A stretch of 64,000 nt of DNA from assembly GCA_002423545.1 (NCBI GenBank), contig DIWP01000056.1:62001-126000 (forward strand), written 5' to 3'. The number at the start of each line of letters is the position of its first letter. Position 1 is the first letter of the stretch. This document shows, piece after piece, positions 34,321 through 44,142 of the stretch. The stretch comes from Thermoleophilia bacterium UBA6103. Its GTDB lineage: Bacteria; Actinomycetota; Thermoleophilia; UBA2241. Under the pieces are notes generated by a model that saw nothing but the letters and a program-made list of their open reading frames with translations, did not search any database and was not told the origin of the DNA. Position numbers and translations under genes: made by a program.

Positions 34321-36156
34321 TCAGACCTCCTCCGCGGGTCCGCCACGGCGGCCGCGCATCACGAAGAACACGACCAGGCCGATGACCACGACGGCGGCGA
34401 TGCCGATGCCGATCCAGAGGCCTACGTTGGTGCCTCCCCCGGTCGTCTCGGCGACCACCGGCTTGAGGTTGTAGTAGGCCCACGGGAAGGAGGCGCCGCA
34501 CGCCACCGGCCCCTCGCCGAAGTTGCAGCGTTCCCAGCCGGTCCACTTGTCCGTGCGGTAGGCCTGCAGCTTGAGCGGATGCGTGGTGACGATGACCGGG
34601 CAGTCCTCGTACATCACCTGCTGCATCTGGTGGATGAGGTCTGCCCGCTTGTCCGGGTCCATCTCCTGGTTCTGGGCGGTGTTGAGCTCGTCGTACCTCT
34701 CGTTCGACCAGCCCTGCTCGTTCCAGCCCTCGATCTGGGCGGTGGTCCAGCAGTCGAGCGTCTGGCCGGGGTCGGCGTAGCCGTCCCAGTTCCAGTAGTA
34801 GGCGTCGAAGTCCGGGGCGTAGGTGTCGCCCTCGTAGTTCCAGATCTTGTCGAAGAACACGCCCTCGTCCTGGACCGTGAGGACCACGTCGATGCCGCAC
34901 TCCTCCCACCAGCCGGCGATCAGCTTGGTGGCGCGCTGGCTCTCCGGGTTGTCCGCCAGGGCCCAGAGGCGGAGCTTGACCGGCTCGCCCTGCTTGTCCT
35001 CGCGGACGCCGTCGCCGTCGCTGTCGGCGTAGCCGGCGTCGTCGAGCATCTGGTTCGCGAGCTCGAGGTCGAAGCCGCGCGCCTCGCTCTCGGCCGGTGC
35101 CCAGGCGAAGTCGGGATCGCGCCAGGTGCTGGGCGGCAGCATCGTGTGTCCGACCCAGGCGTGACCGCTATAGGCCACGTCGACGAGCTTCTGACGGTCG
35201 ACGGCGTGCTCCAGCGCGATGCGGAGTTCTTTGTCGAGCAGCGCCGGGTTGCCGAGCGACGCCTTGTCGTCGTAGCAGTTGAAACCGACGTAGTCCCAGT
35301 TGTACCAGGGGTACTCGATGGCCTCTATGCTCTCGGTGTCCTGCAGCTCCTTGAACTGCGCCTGCGGGAACATGTAGGCCACGTCGATGGCGCCGCTCTT
35401 GAGGTCCTGCACCAGTGTGTCGCCGTTCTTGTAGACCACGAACAGGACCTCGTCGACAGCCGGCGCACCGAGGTAGAAGTCCTTATAGGCTGCCAGCCGC
35501 AGGTAGCGGTTCTTCTTCCACTCGACCACCTGGAACGGGCCGCTGCCGATGACCGGCGGATCGTTGGCGAAGGTCGAACCCGCTTCCTCGCCCGACATCT
35601 TGCCCCAGATGTGCTCCGGCAGGACGGGTATCCACAGGCCCAGAAGGTTGGACTTGGGGTGGCTGCAGTAGACCTTGTAGGTGAGGTCGTCGATCTGCTC
35701 GGCCTTCTCGACGCCCTCCAGGAAGCCGATGTAGGACGAGATCTCGTTCTCGATGATGAAGTTGTAGGTGAAGACCGCGTCCTTGGCCGTGATCGGCGTG
35801 CCGTCGTGCCAGGTCATGCCCTCGTTGATGGTGAACGTCCATTCGAGCTCGTCGGCGGACAGCTCCCAGCTCTTGTTGATGCCCTTGTCGTCCGGCTTGA
35901 GGTCTTCGATGGCGCGTCCTGTGAGGAGCAGGTACTCGTTGACGTAGACCTCGTAGACGTTGTTGCTCCAGCCGATGAGCGGGTTCATGTTGTCGACCTC
36001 GCCCATCCAGCCGATCTTGAGCACCTTCTTGCCGGCGGAACCGGTCTCCTCGTCCTGGGCGGTCGCCAGCCCGCCGAAGGCGAAGACCGCCGCGATCGCG
36101 ATCAGCGCGCAAGCCGCGATCACCGACCAGCTGCGTCGCATGCGTGGATTCCTCAT
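34321..36156 (-). CDS. Oligopeptide/nickel-type ABC substrate-binding protein with C-terminal membrane anchor
   Basis: 611 residues. Signal peptide (VIAACALIAIAAVFAFGGLATAQ), then a family 5 extracellular solute-binding domain: KIGWMGEVDNMNPLIGW, LEWTFTINEGMTWHDGTPITAKD, GSGPFQVVEWKKN, and LRIALEHAVDRQKLVD. The end has one more helix (VGLWIGIGIAAVVVIGLVVFFV) and basic residues, so the protein is anchored at both the mature and C-terminal side. Family 5 proteins bind peptides, metals, opines or quaternary amines for ABC import. No permease or ATPase gene is adjacent, which is unusual. Ligand unknown. Confidence 0.88.
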   Translation of the reverse strand: MRNPRMRRSWSVIAACALIAIAAVFAFGGLATAQDEETGSAGKKVLKIGWMGEVDNMNPLIGWSNNVYEVYVNEYLLLTGRAIEDLKPDDKGINKSWELSADELEWTFTINEGMTWHDGTPITAKDAVFTYNFIIENEISSYIGFLEGVEKAEQIDDLTYKVYCSHPKSNLLGLWIPVLPEHIWGKMSGEEAGSTFANDPPVIGSGPFQVVEWKKNRYLRLAAYKDFYLGAPAVDEVLFVVYKNGDTLVQDLKSGAIDVAYMFPQAQFKELQDTESIEAIEYPWYNWDYVGFNCYDDKASLGNPALLDKELRIALEHAVDRQKLVDVAYSGHAWVGHTMLPPSTWRDPDFAWAPAESEARGFDLELANQMLDDAGYADSDGDGVREDKQGEPVKLRLWALADNPESQRATKLIAGWWEECGIDVVLTVQDEGVFFDKIWNYEGDTYAPDFDAYYWNWDGYADPGQTLDCWTTAQIEGWNEQGWSNERYDELNTAQNQEMDPDKRADLIHQMQQVMYEDCPVIVTTHPLKLQAYRTDKWTGWERCNFGEGPVACGASFPWAYYNLKPVVAETTGGGTNVGLWIGIGIAAVVVIGLVVFFVMRGRRGGPAEEV

Positions 36157-36257
36157 CGATCAGACCCCCTTGTCATGACCTTCCGTACGGGACGCTGCCC
36201 GCACGGCGTTCCGCCCGTCTGGGCTCCATCTGAGCAGGACGGGTGTGAGCGCGGCGC

Positions 36258-36983
36258 TCACGCGGCTCTCCCCGTGCGCCAGGGCAGCTGCCTCATCGCA
36301 TGACGGGTGATGGGGCAGACGCTCTGACAGACGCCGCAGGTACCATCCCACTCGGGGTGTTCGTAGGTCTTGGCCTCGCAGGCTTTCTCATCGTAGAGCT
36401 CGTCGCGGGTCATGCCGGCTTGCCACAGGACGTCGATGCCGGCGCCTTGTGGGCAGGAGGCCACGCAACTGGTGCAGCGGCCACAGCGGCTTTCGGTGAT
36501 CGGCCGGCCGGGAGTCAGCGGCATGTCGGTGAACACGCTGGTGAGGCGCACTCCGGGACCGAAGCGCGAGGAGACGAACAGCGCCGTCTTGCCGATCCAG
36601 CCCAGACCGGCTTGCGTGGCTGCCGTCTTGTGGGGAAAGACGCCGGCGTCGCCCCAGTCCGGCAGCGGCGGGTCGTCGTGTGGGCCGGCCATGACGTTGC
36701 TGTTCTGGATGGCTCGGAAGCCCGCGTCGCGGGCGAGTCGGACGAGCGCCGCGGCGGCGGCGTCGAGCTCGCCGAAGAGCCGCGCGTAGTCGTCGAAGAA
36801 CGCCTGCGACATATGGTGGTCGCGGCCGATGCTGCCCAGTGCGTGTGGTGAGTGGCGGCCGACCAGCGCGATCACATAGGGCAGCGATGGGGTGCACGGC
36901 CACCCGGGATTGCGAGCGACACCCCACTCGTCGATCCGCTGCTCTGCGCAGACGTTCCCCACGTCTGCCGTCAGCTCGGTCAT
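36258..36983 (-). CDS. QueG-like double [4Fe-4S] reductase homologue
   Basis: 241 residues from ATG 36983; the longer frame to 37100 is not supported. The C-terminal part has two cluster motifs: RCGRCTSCVASCP and CGVCQSVCP, with an extra Cys between. Before that, GWIGKTALFVSSRFGPGVRLTSVFTD is the conserved stretch of epoxyqueuosine reductase-like proteins. QueG itself binds cobalamin and reduces epoxyqueuosine in tRNA; this protein is much shorter than QueG (about 350-380 residues) and is more likely one of the many uncharacterised relatives. A role in reducing a corrinoid is conceivable given the neighbourhood, but only inference. Confidence 0.75.
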   Translation of the reverse strand: MTELTADVGNVCAEQRIDEWGVARNPGWPCTPSLPYVIALVGRHSPHALGSIGRDHHMSQAFFDDYARLFGELDAAAAALVRLARDAGFRAIQNSNVMAGPHDDPPLPDWGDAGVFPHKTAATQAGLGWIGKTALFVSSRFGPGVRLTSVFTDMPLTPGRPITESRCGRCTSCVASCPQGAGIDVLWQAGMTRDELYDEKACEAKTYEHPEWDGTCGVCQSVCPITRHAMRQLPWRTGRAA

Positions 36984-37135
36984 CGACCGACCCCCGTCAG
37001 CCTCCGGCTCGGTGCCGGAGATCGTGCTGCCTCCCCACGGTAGGACACTCGGCGCAGGTCTGCAACTCTTCAGCCTCGAGTCGCGACCGGCGTTGCGCAT
37101 CCGGCCGCCGTCTCAGTCGACCCGCCGGCGCGGCA

Positions 37136-37163
37136 TTGACGCCGTCGCCGCACGTGCGAGAAT
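37136..37163 (+). promoter_or_regulatory. Candidate promoter for the amidohydrolase gene
   Basis: TTGACG (37136-37141), 16-base spacer, GAGAAT (37158-37163), within the 250-base divergent gap between the QueG-like gene and the amidohydrolase. It would give a leader of about 65 bases. The match is fair, not strong. Confidence 0.35.
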
Positions 37164-37233
37164 CCCACTGGTCTCTTTGAGTACCACGCGAATCCGGTCA
37201 AGTCAAGGCCGCCGCGCAACGAAGGGGGTAGCT

Positions 37234-38982
37234 TTGCAGCCCGCAGACCTCATTCTCGTCAACGGCTCGTTGCACCGGGGTCGGGTGCCTGGATCGCCGG
37301 GTGACGCCGGCGTCGCCGACTCGGTCGCCGTTCGCGACGGCAGGATCATGGCTGTTGGGCCGGCGGCCCAGGTGCTCGAACTGCGGGGGTCACGCACCGA
37401 GACCATCGACCTGCGCGGCCGTCTGCTGCTGCCGGCGTTCGGCGACGCTCACGCCCATGCCAGCGCTGCCGTCGCCGAGCTGTACTCGGCCCAGCTGTTC
37501 CACCTGCCGACCGTTGACGCCTGTCTCGACGCTCTGCGGGGCTTTCTGCGCGAGCACCCCGATCTGCCGGTGGTCTCCGGCGAAGGCTGGACCAACACGA
37601 TCGCGCCGCGGCTTGGGCCGCGCAAGGAGGTGCTCGACGAGCTGGTGGGCGACCGTCCCGTCGTCCTGAGCTCGGAGGACTACCACTCGCTGTGGGTCAA
37701 CTCGCGGGCCCTCGAACTGGCCGGTATCACGACCGCGACCGTCGATCCGCCGGGCGGCGTCATCGAGCGGCTTCCGGACGGGGAGCCCGCCGGGACGCTG
37801 CGTGAGACGGCCATGGACCTGGTCACCAGCGTGCTTCCCGACTTCAGCGAAGAGCAGTATCGGGAGGGCATCCTTCACTATCAGACCCGGATCGCGGCGC
37901 CGGCCGGCATCACGCTGGTCTTCGACCCTGTGCTGCCCACTCCGGGAAGGCCGCTGGGCGAGTCGGCGTCGCTGCGCGCGTACCGGCGGATGGCCGAGGC
38001 GGGCGAGCTGACGCTGCGTGCCCGTCTGGGTCTCACGATGGGGCCGCAGGACGATCTGACGAGCTGGGTGGAGCAGGCGACGGCCGCCGGGGACGATCTG
38101 GCCGCCGTGGCTGCCGCCGGGCGCCCTCGGCCGGCGACCGGCGAGCCGGGGCGTGGCGGACGGCCGGTCATGGGAGACACCGCGCCGGTGGCCGTCTCGG
38201 CGGCCAAGTTCTTCGAGGATGGCGTCATCGAGGGTCATACGGCGTACCTGCTCGAGGACTACGCCGATGCGCCGGGCGACCGCGGCCGGCCGCTCTGGGA
38301 CAAGGCCGCGCTGGGCCGTGCCTTCGCCGCCGTCGATGCGGCCGGTCTGCAGATCCACGTGCACTGCATCGGCGATGCCGCCACCGCCGAGACACTCGAC
38401 GCCCTCGAACATGCTCGCCGGACCAACGGCGCCCACGACTGGCGCCCGGCGATCACCCATGTCCAGATGGTCGCGCCGGCGGACTTCCGGCGCTTCGCCG
38501 AGATGGGGGTCGTGGCCGCCGTGCAGCCGTTCTGGTTCGTCCTCGGCGACTACTACCACGACCTCGAGGTCCCGTACCTCGGCGAGGACCGGGCGGCGGC
38601 CGAGTACCCGCTGCGGAGCTTCTACGATGCCGGCGCGACGGTCGCCGGCGGCAGCGACTTCCCGGTCACCAAGCCCTGCGATCCGCTCATCGGTATCCAG
38701 GCCGGCGTGATGCGGTGGCTGCCGCAGCTCAGCGACGGCGATGCGGTGCTCGGCCTGGACCAGCGCTGCTCGGTGGCGCAGCTCATCGACGCGTACACGA
38801 GCGGCGCAGCCTACGCTCACCGGCTCGAGTCGGTCACCGGCTCCGTGGCGGTGGGCAAGAGTGCCGACCTCGTCGTGGTGGACCGCGATCTCTTCGCGGT
38901 CGAGCCGGCCGAGATAGGTGAGTCTCGGGTGCTGCTGACCCTCTTCGAGGGCCGGCCGGTGCACACCGACCCGACCCTCTGA
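37234..38982 (+). CDS. Amidohydrolase 3 family protein (YtcJ-like)
   Basis: 582 residues using TTG at 37234, which follows AAGGGGG by about 6 bases and begins exactly where the family's beta-sandwich starts (ADLILVNGSLHRG). Metal-site motifs: GDAHAHA (HxH), the Lys region SAAKFFEDGVIEG, QIHVHCIGDAAT, ITHVQMV, and GGSDFPVT for the catalytic Asp. Family members hydrolyse amide or imide bonds with a binuclear metal centre; many are N-substituted formamide deformylase-like. Substrate cannot be assigned. The gene is monocistronic and divergent from the QueG-like gene. Confidence 0.88.
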   Translation: MQPADLILVNGSLHRGRVPGSPGDAGVADSVAVRDGRIMAVGPAAQVLELRGSRTETIDLRGRLLLPAFGDAHAHASAAVAELYSAQLFHLPTVDACLDALRGFLREHPDLPVVSGEGWTNTIAPRLGPRKEVLDELVGDRPVVLSSEDYHSLWVNSRALELAGITTATVDPPGGVIERLPDGEPAGTLRETAMDLVTSVLPDFSEEQYREGILHYQTRIAAPAGITLVFDPVLPTPGRPLGESASLRAYRRMAEAGELTLRARLGLTMGPQDDLTSWVEQATAAGDDLAAVAAAGRPRPATGEPGRGGRPVMGDTAPVAVSAAKFFEDGVIEGHTAYLLEDYADAPGDRGRPLWDKAALGRAFAAVDAAGLQIHVHCIGDAATAETLDALEHARRTNGAHDWRPAITHVQMVAPADFRRFAEMGVVAAVQPFWFVLGDYYHDLEVPYLGEDRAAAEYPLRSFYDAGATVAGGSDFPVTKPCDPLIGIQAGVMRWLPQLSDGDAVLGLDQRCSVAQLIDAYTSGAAYAHRLESVTGSVAVGKSADLVVVDRDLFAVEPAEIGESRVLLTLFEGRPVHTDPTL

Positions 38983-38984
38983 CA

Positions 38985-39032
38985 CGCTCAGCGTCGGCCG
39001 GCCGCCGTACGCCGCTCAGCGTCGGCCGGCCG
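38985..39032. repeat. 20-bp direct repeat after the amidohydrolase gene
   Basis: CGCTCAGCGTCGGCCGGCCG occurs at 38985-39004 and 39013-39032, spaced 8 bases. It lies in the 284-base gap before the small lipoprotein gene, where no gene is visible. Each unit includes the palindromic GGCCGGCC. Confidence 0.6.
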
Positions 39033-39266
39033 GTGCGTCGGCGGAGAGCGACGTCGCATGATGGATCCGGTCTGTGCTTGCGTGGGGGGGTCGGACATGA
39101 TCTCGTGAGTGGCGGTCGCGGGTGCTGATCCCGGGCAGGTGCGGGCGCCGATCTCGCGCGGGTGTAGCCGGCGAGGCCGGTGGTCGATAAGCACGGGGTG
39201 ACATCCGGAAGGAGCGGCGCGTGGCGTCGCACCCGCCTTCCGGCTCGGACTGTGAAGGGAGCGAGG

Positions 39267-39650
39267 ATGGTGCGGAAGCTGGTCTTGGGCTCGCTGATCG
39301 CGGCCCTGCTGGTCGTGGGCGGCCTCACCGTGGGCTGCGGCAGCGACCCCTTCGTCGGTACGTGGGGAGTGGACGACCCGATGCCCGGTACCGAACGTCT
39401 CGAGATGGTGATCACCAGAGACGGCGAGACGTACACGGTGGATCCCACGGCCGGCATCGAGGACGCCCGCAAGGTCGAGGCGCAGAAGGACGGCGATGAG
39501 CTGGTGGGCACCGTCGCCATCGAGGAGATGACGATCGAGCTGCGCTTTGTACCGGGCGAGGAGGCCGATACGCTGGATCTGAAGCTGACGGGGCGCCAGG
39601 AGGGCAAGCCCAGCGTGAGCTTCGACTGCACGCTGCAACGGAAGCAGTGA
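39267..39650 (+). CDS. Small lipoprotein of unknown function
   Basis: 127 residues from ATG 39267 after GAAGGGAGCGAGG. Signal sequence LVLGSLIAALLVVGGL and lipobox LTVGC give a predicted outer-face lipoprotein. The mature part (FVGTWGVDDP, LEMVITRDGETYTV, GTVAIEEMTIELRFVPG) reads as an antiparallel beta-barrel, like lipocalin-type or DUF-type small lipoproteins that detect or bind hydrophobic molecules. No specific family recognised. Confidence 0.7.
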   Translation: MVRKLVLGSLIAALLVVGGLTVGCGSDPFVGTWGVDDPMPGTERLEMVITRDGETYTVDPTAGIEDARKVEAQKDGDELVGTVAIEEMTIELRFVPGEEADTLDLKLTGRQEGKPSVSFDCTLQRKQ

Positions 39651-39794
39651 ACAGCCGACCGGCTCGCGCGCTGCACACACGCCGGCCATGTCTGGCTCAT
39701 GCATCTGTGGACATCATGATGAATCCGTCGCGGGATGCGCATGCCGGGGGATGGAGAAGCGGATGCCCGTCGCGGGCAGAGGGAGAGGGCGGCT

Positions 39795-41327
39795 ATGACG
39801 AGACGACCGAAGAGCGTGGCTATCATCGGCGCCGGCATCGCCGGCCTGAGCGCCGGCTGCTATGCTCAGATGAACGGCTACTCCTCGCGCATCTACGAGA
39901 TGCATACGGTCCCCGGCGGGCTGATGACCGCCTGGGATCGCCGGGGCTTCACTATCGACTACTGCATCCACTGGCTCTTCGGGTCGCGACCCGGGTCGGC
40001 CATGTATCCGCTCTGGGAAGAGGTGGGCCTCATCCAAGGCTTGGAGCTGGTCTACGTGGACCGCTTCCTGACCGTGGAATGCACCGACGGGCGCACCGTC
40101 ACCTTCTGGTGTGACCTCGATCGTCTGGAGAAGGAGCTGTGCTCCTTCTCGCCGGCCGACGCCGACCTGATCAAGGAGATGGTGGGCGACGCGCGGCGGC
40201 TGCTGGGCAAGGACATGCCCATGGACCTGCCGCCGCGCGAGATGATGAGCCTGCGCCAGTCGGCGAAGGCCGCGGCGGCGATGTTCCCCTTCATGCGCCC
40301 GTACCGGAAGTGGAGCAAGGTGAGCGGCACCGAGGTCGCCGCCCGGTTCAAGGACCCGGCGCTGGCCGAGGTCTTCCGGGCGTTGTGGCCGCCAGAGATG
40401 AACTTCTTCTTCATGATCGTCAACATGGCGCGCATGAGCGCCCGCAGCGACGGCTACCCGCTCGGCGGCTCGCTCCCGATGGCCCGCAACGTCGAACGGC
40501 GCTATCTCGATCTGGGCGGGGAGCTGCGTTGCGGTACGCGCGTGGAGAAGGTCCTCGTTGAGTCCGGTCCGGACGGCGACCGCGCCGTAGGCGTGCGCCT
40601 GGCAGACGGTACCGAGGAGCGCACCGACGTGGTCGTCTCGGCCGCCGACGGGTACGCGACGATCTTCGACATGCTGGATGGCCGCTACGTCGGTGAGACG
40701 TTCCGCAAGCTCTTTGACGCCGGAACGACGTTCCCGGCCCTGCTCTTCCTCGGTATCGGCATCGAGGGCACGCTGGACGGCTACGAGCCGGCGGTGAGCG
40801 GCATCAGCCTGCCGTTCACCGAGCCGCTCGTGGCGGGGTCGGCGACGAAGGACCGCATGACCCTGCACCCGTACACGCACGATCCGCGCATGGCTCCCGA
40901 CGGCAAGACGGTCATGACCGCGATGATCGAGGCCGATCCGGACTACTGGTGCGGATTGCGCGAGGGCGACCGCGGACGGTACAGGGCGGAGAAGCAGCGC
41001 GTCGCCGATGTGGTCGTGGCCGAGCTCGATCGGCGCTGGCCCGGGCTGGCGGAGCGGGTGGAGATGCTCGATGTCGCGACGCCGGCGACCACGGTGCGCT
41101 ACACCGGCAACTGGAAGGGCAGCTTCGAGGGCTGGCTGGCGACGCCGGAGTACTCGAGCGGCGAGCTGCCCAAGACGCTGCCCGGCCTCGCAGGCTTCTA
41201 CATGGCCGGGCAGTGGGTGGCACCGGGCGGCGGCCTGCCGCCGGGCGTCATGACCGCCCGCCAGGTGCAGCAGCTCATCTGCAAGGCCGACGGCGTCGAG
41301 TTCCGCACCAGCGTCCCAGAGGGCTGA
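39795..41327 (+). CDS. CrtI/phytoene desaturase-type FAD oxidoreductase
   Basis: 510 residues from ATG 39795 (GAGAGGGC upstream). The FAD-binding Rossmann motif SVAIIGAGIAGLSAGCYAQM is at the N-terminus, followed by GGLMTAWDRRGFTID as in CrtI and CrtISO proteins, and the C-terminal FAD-binding AGQWVAPGGGLPPGV. Relatives desaturate or isomerise carotenoids, or act on retinoids. No other carotenoid gene is near, so it could also be a generic member of the family. A carotenoid link is of some interest because light sensors of the CarH type elsewhere control carotenoid genes. Confidence 0.85.
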   Translation: MTRRPKSVAIIGAGIAGLSAGCYAQMNGYSSRIYEMHTVPGGLMTAWDRRGFTIDYCIHWLFGSRPGSAMYPLWEEVGLIQGLELVYVDRFLTVECTDGRTVTFWCDLDRLEKELCSFSPADADLIKEMVGDARRLLGKDMPMDLPPREMMSLRQSAKAAAAMFPFMRPYRKWSKVSGTEVAARFKDPALAEVFRALWPPEMNFFFMIVNMARMSARSDGYPLGGSLPMARNVERRYLDLGGELRCGTRVEKVLVESGPDGDRAVGVRLADGTEERTDVVVSAADGYATIFDMLDGRYVGETFRKLFDAGTTFPALLFLGIGIEGTLDGYEPAVSGISLPFTEPLVAGSATKDRMTLHPYTHDPRMAPDGKTVMTAMIEADPDYWCGLREGDRGRYRAEKQRVADVVVAELDRRWPGLAERVEMLDVATPATTVRYTGNWKGSFEGWLATPEYSSGELPKTLPGLAGFYMAGQWVAPGGGLPPGVMTARQVQQLICKADGVEFRTSVPEG

Positions 41328-41428
41328 CGGCCGCAACGCGCCTCACCGCGACGCTTCTCACCGCGCCGTCGCACGGCTGACGGCCCGTCGAGCCGCCGCG
41401 GCGGTCGCCGGGCCGAGCGAGGCGGCGG

Positions 41429-42231
41429 CTACTGGCGGATGTCGCGGCGCAGGAAGGTGGGGAAGGCGACCGCGAGGCAGACGGCGATGCAGGCCAGCAG
41501 GACCGCTACGTGGACGCCGTCGAGGCCGCGGATGAGCACCTGACCGCCGCCGTAGTAGTAGAAGAACGAGAGGTCACGCAGCCACTCGAGACCGCTCACC
41601 AGCAGGCCGAGCGTGTCGAGCAGGTAGGTGACCAGCAGCAGCCCGGCGGCGACCGCCGTCGCCGTGCCGCGGCGGGCGCCGGCGGCCCCGGCGGCGAAGG
41701 TCAGCGAGGCGCCCAGTACCGTCAGCAGCCAGAGGCTGAGGCTCGCCTGCAGGAGACGGCCGACGCTGACGTCCATGCCGACCGCGGCGACGCCGATCAG
41801 CAGGCCGATCAGGTGTGCCGCCACGACCACCGCCGTGACCGTGAGCACCATCAGGTACTTCTTCGCGAGCGCCGCGCGACGGGCGATCGGATAGGCGAGG
41901 ATGACGCCCATGGTGCCGCCGTCCTCCTCGCCGGCCACCGTGCGGCCGCCGACGCCGACGGCGAAGATGAGCACCACCAGGGGGCTCAGCAGGGCGAAGA
42001 CGCGGGCGCCGAGGTAGCCGGCTGGCGTGAAGAAGTCGCCGGCCTGGCCCATGATGTAGTTCTTGAAGGCCGGCGGCATGGAGTCGATGAGCTCCTCCAG
42101 TGCCACCTGGCTCTCGCCGATGGTGGGGTAGACGGCGCACATCAGCACCACGTAGCCGACGATCGAGAGCGACCAGAGGAGCAGGCTCCAGCGTTGGTCG
42201 CGCAACTCCTTGAGGTAGAGGTCGCCGAGCA

Positions 42232-42235
<4 letters not shown>
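41429..42235 (-). CDS. ABC-2 type membrane permease, amber stop
   Basis: 268 residues with about six helices: LLLWSLSIVGYVVLMCAVYP, VFALLSPLVVLIFAVGVGG, then RTVAGEEDGGTMGVILAYPI, the conserved cytoplasmic loop of ABC-2 permeases, and four further helices. It overlaps the ATPase gene by ATGA and together they form an exporter, perhaps for a lipid, drug or polyketide. It ends with TAG (41431-41429), at a natural family end (LRRDIRQ); reading through would add a long Arg/Pro-rich tail, so the amber here is a stop. Confidence 0.85.
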
Positions 42236-43217
<982 letters not shown>

Positions 43218-43221
<4 letters not shown>

Positions 43222-44051
43222 TCGACGTCGGTCGGGTCCCAGGCGACCCGGAAGCCCTCATCGAGGGCGTCGAGCGCGTCCATGTCGGCGGCCGCAAGCT
43301 CGACGTGGAGGGCGGCGATGTCTTCCTCGATGTGCTCCCGCTTGAGCGACTTGACGAGCGTCACCAGCCCGTGCTGGATCGCCCAGCGCAGCAGGACCTG
43401 GGCGACGCTGAGGCCGCTGCGCGCGGCGACGACACGCAGCTGCTCGTCCTTGAGGCGCCGCTTGCGCGTCAACGGGCTGTAGGCCTCGACCTGGATGCCG
43501 TGCCGGGCGCAGTAGTCGCGGAGCGTGCGCTGCTGCAGGAACGGCGAGAGCTCGACCTGGTCCACCGCCGGCGGGACGTCGGCCCAGGAGAGCAGCTGCT
43601 CGAGGTGGCCGACCGTGTAGTTGCAGACGCCGATGGCCCGCGCCCGGCCGTCGCCGGCCAGGGTCTGCAGCGCCCGCCATGTGTCGTCCCTGGACTCCGG
43701 GACCGGCCAGTGCACCAGGTAGAGGTCGATGTGGTCTGTCCCCAACTCCTCCAGGCTGCGCTCGCAGGCGCGCAGGGTGCGGTCGTAGCCCATGTCGTCT
43801 TTCCAGACCTTGGTGGCGATGAACACCTCGTCCCGACGGAGGCCGCTCTGCTCGATCGCGACGCGCACGTCGGCCTCGTTGTCGTACAGGCTGGCGGTGT
43901 CGATGTGGCGGTAGCCGGCGGCCAGCGCCCAGGCGACGGCCCGGCGGCTGCGTTCGCCGGGCGGCGCCTTGTACAACCCCAGGCCGAGCGTCGGGACCTC
44001 GACGCCGGCGCCCAGCGTGAGGGTGGTCTTACTGCCGTCTTCTGCGCCCAT
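43218..44051 (-). CDS. Aldo/keto reductase
   Basis: 277 residues from ATG 44051. The TIM-barrel tetrad is complete: Asp in HIDTASLYDNEADV with Tyr six residues later, Lys in FIATKVW and His in YLVHWPVP. The C-terminal LKREHIEEDI contains the NADPH-binding loop. These enzymes reduce aldehydes and ketones with NADPH. It heads an operon with an ABC-2 exporter, overlapping in GTGA; the pair could detoxify and expel the same kind of compound, which is speculation. The long frame upstream to 44453 is not supported. Confidence 0.92.
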
Positions 44052-44142
44052 AGTGCTCACCTGCCCTGCGACCGCCGCCGTCCGCCGCCATCCTACGCCC
44101 GGCAGGCAGGATGAGGGAGCCTGCGGCGCGAATCTGGCGGCG

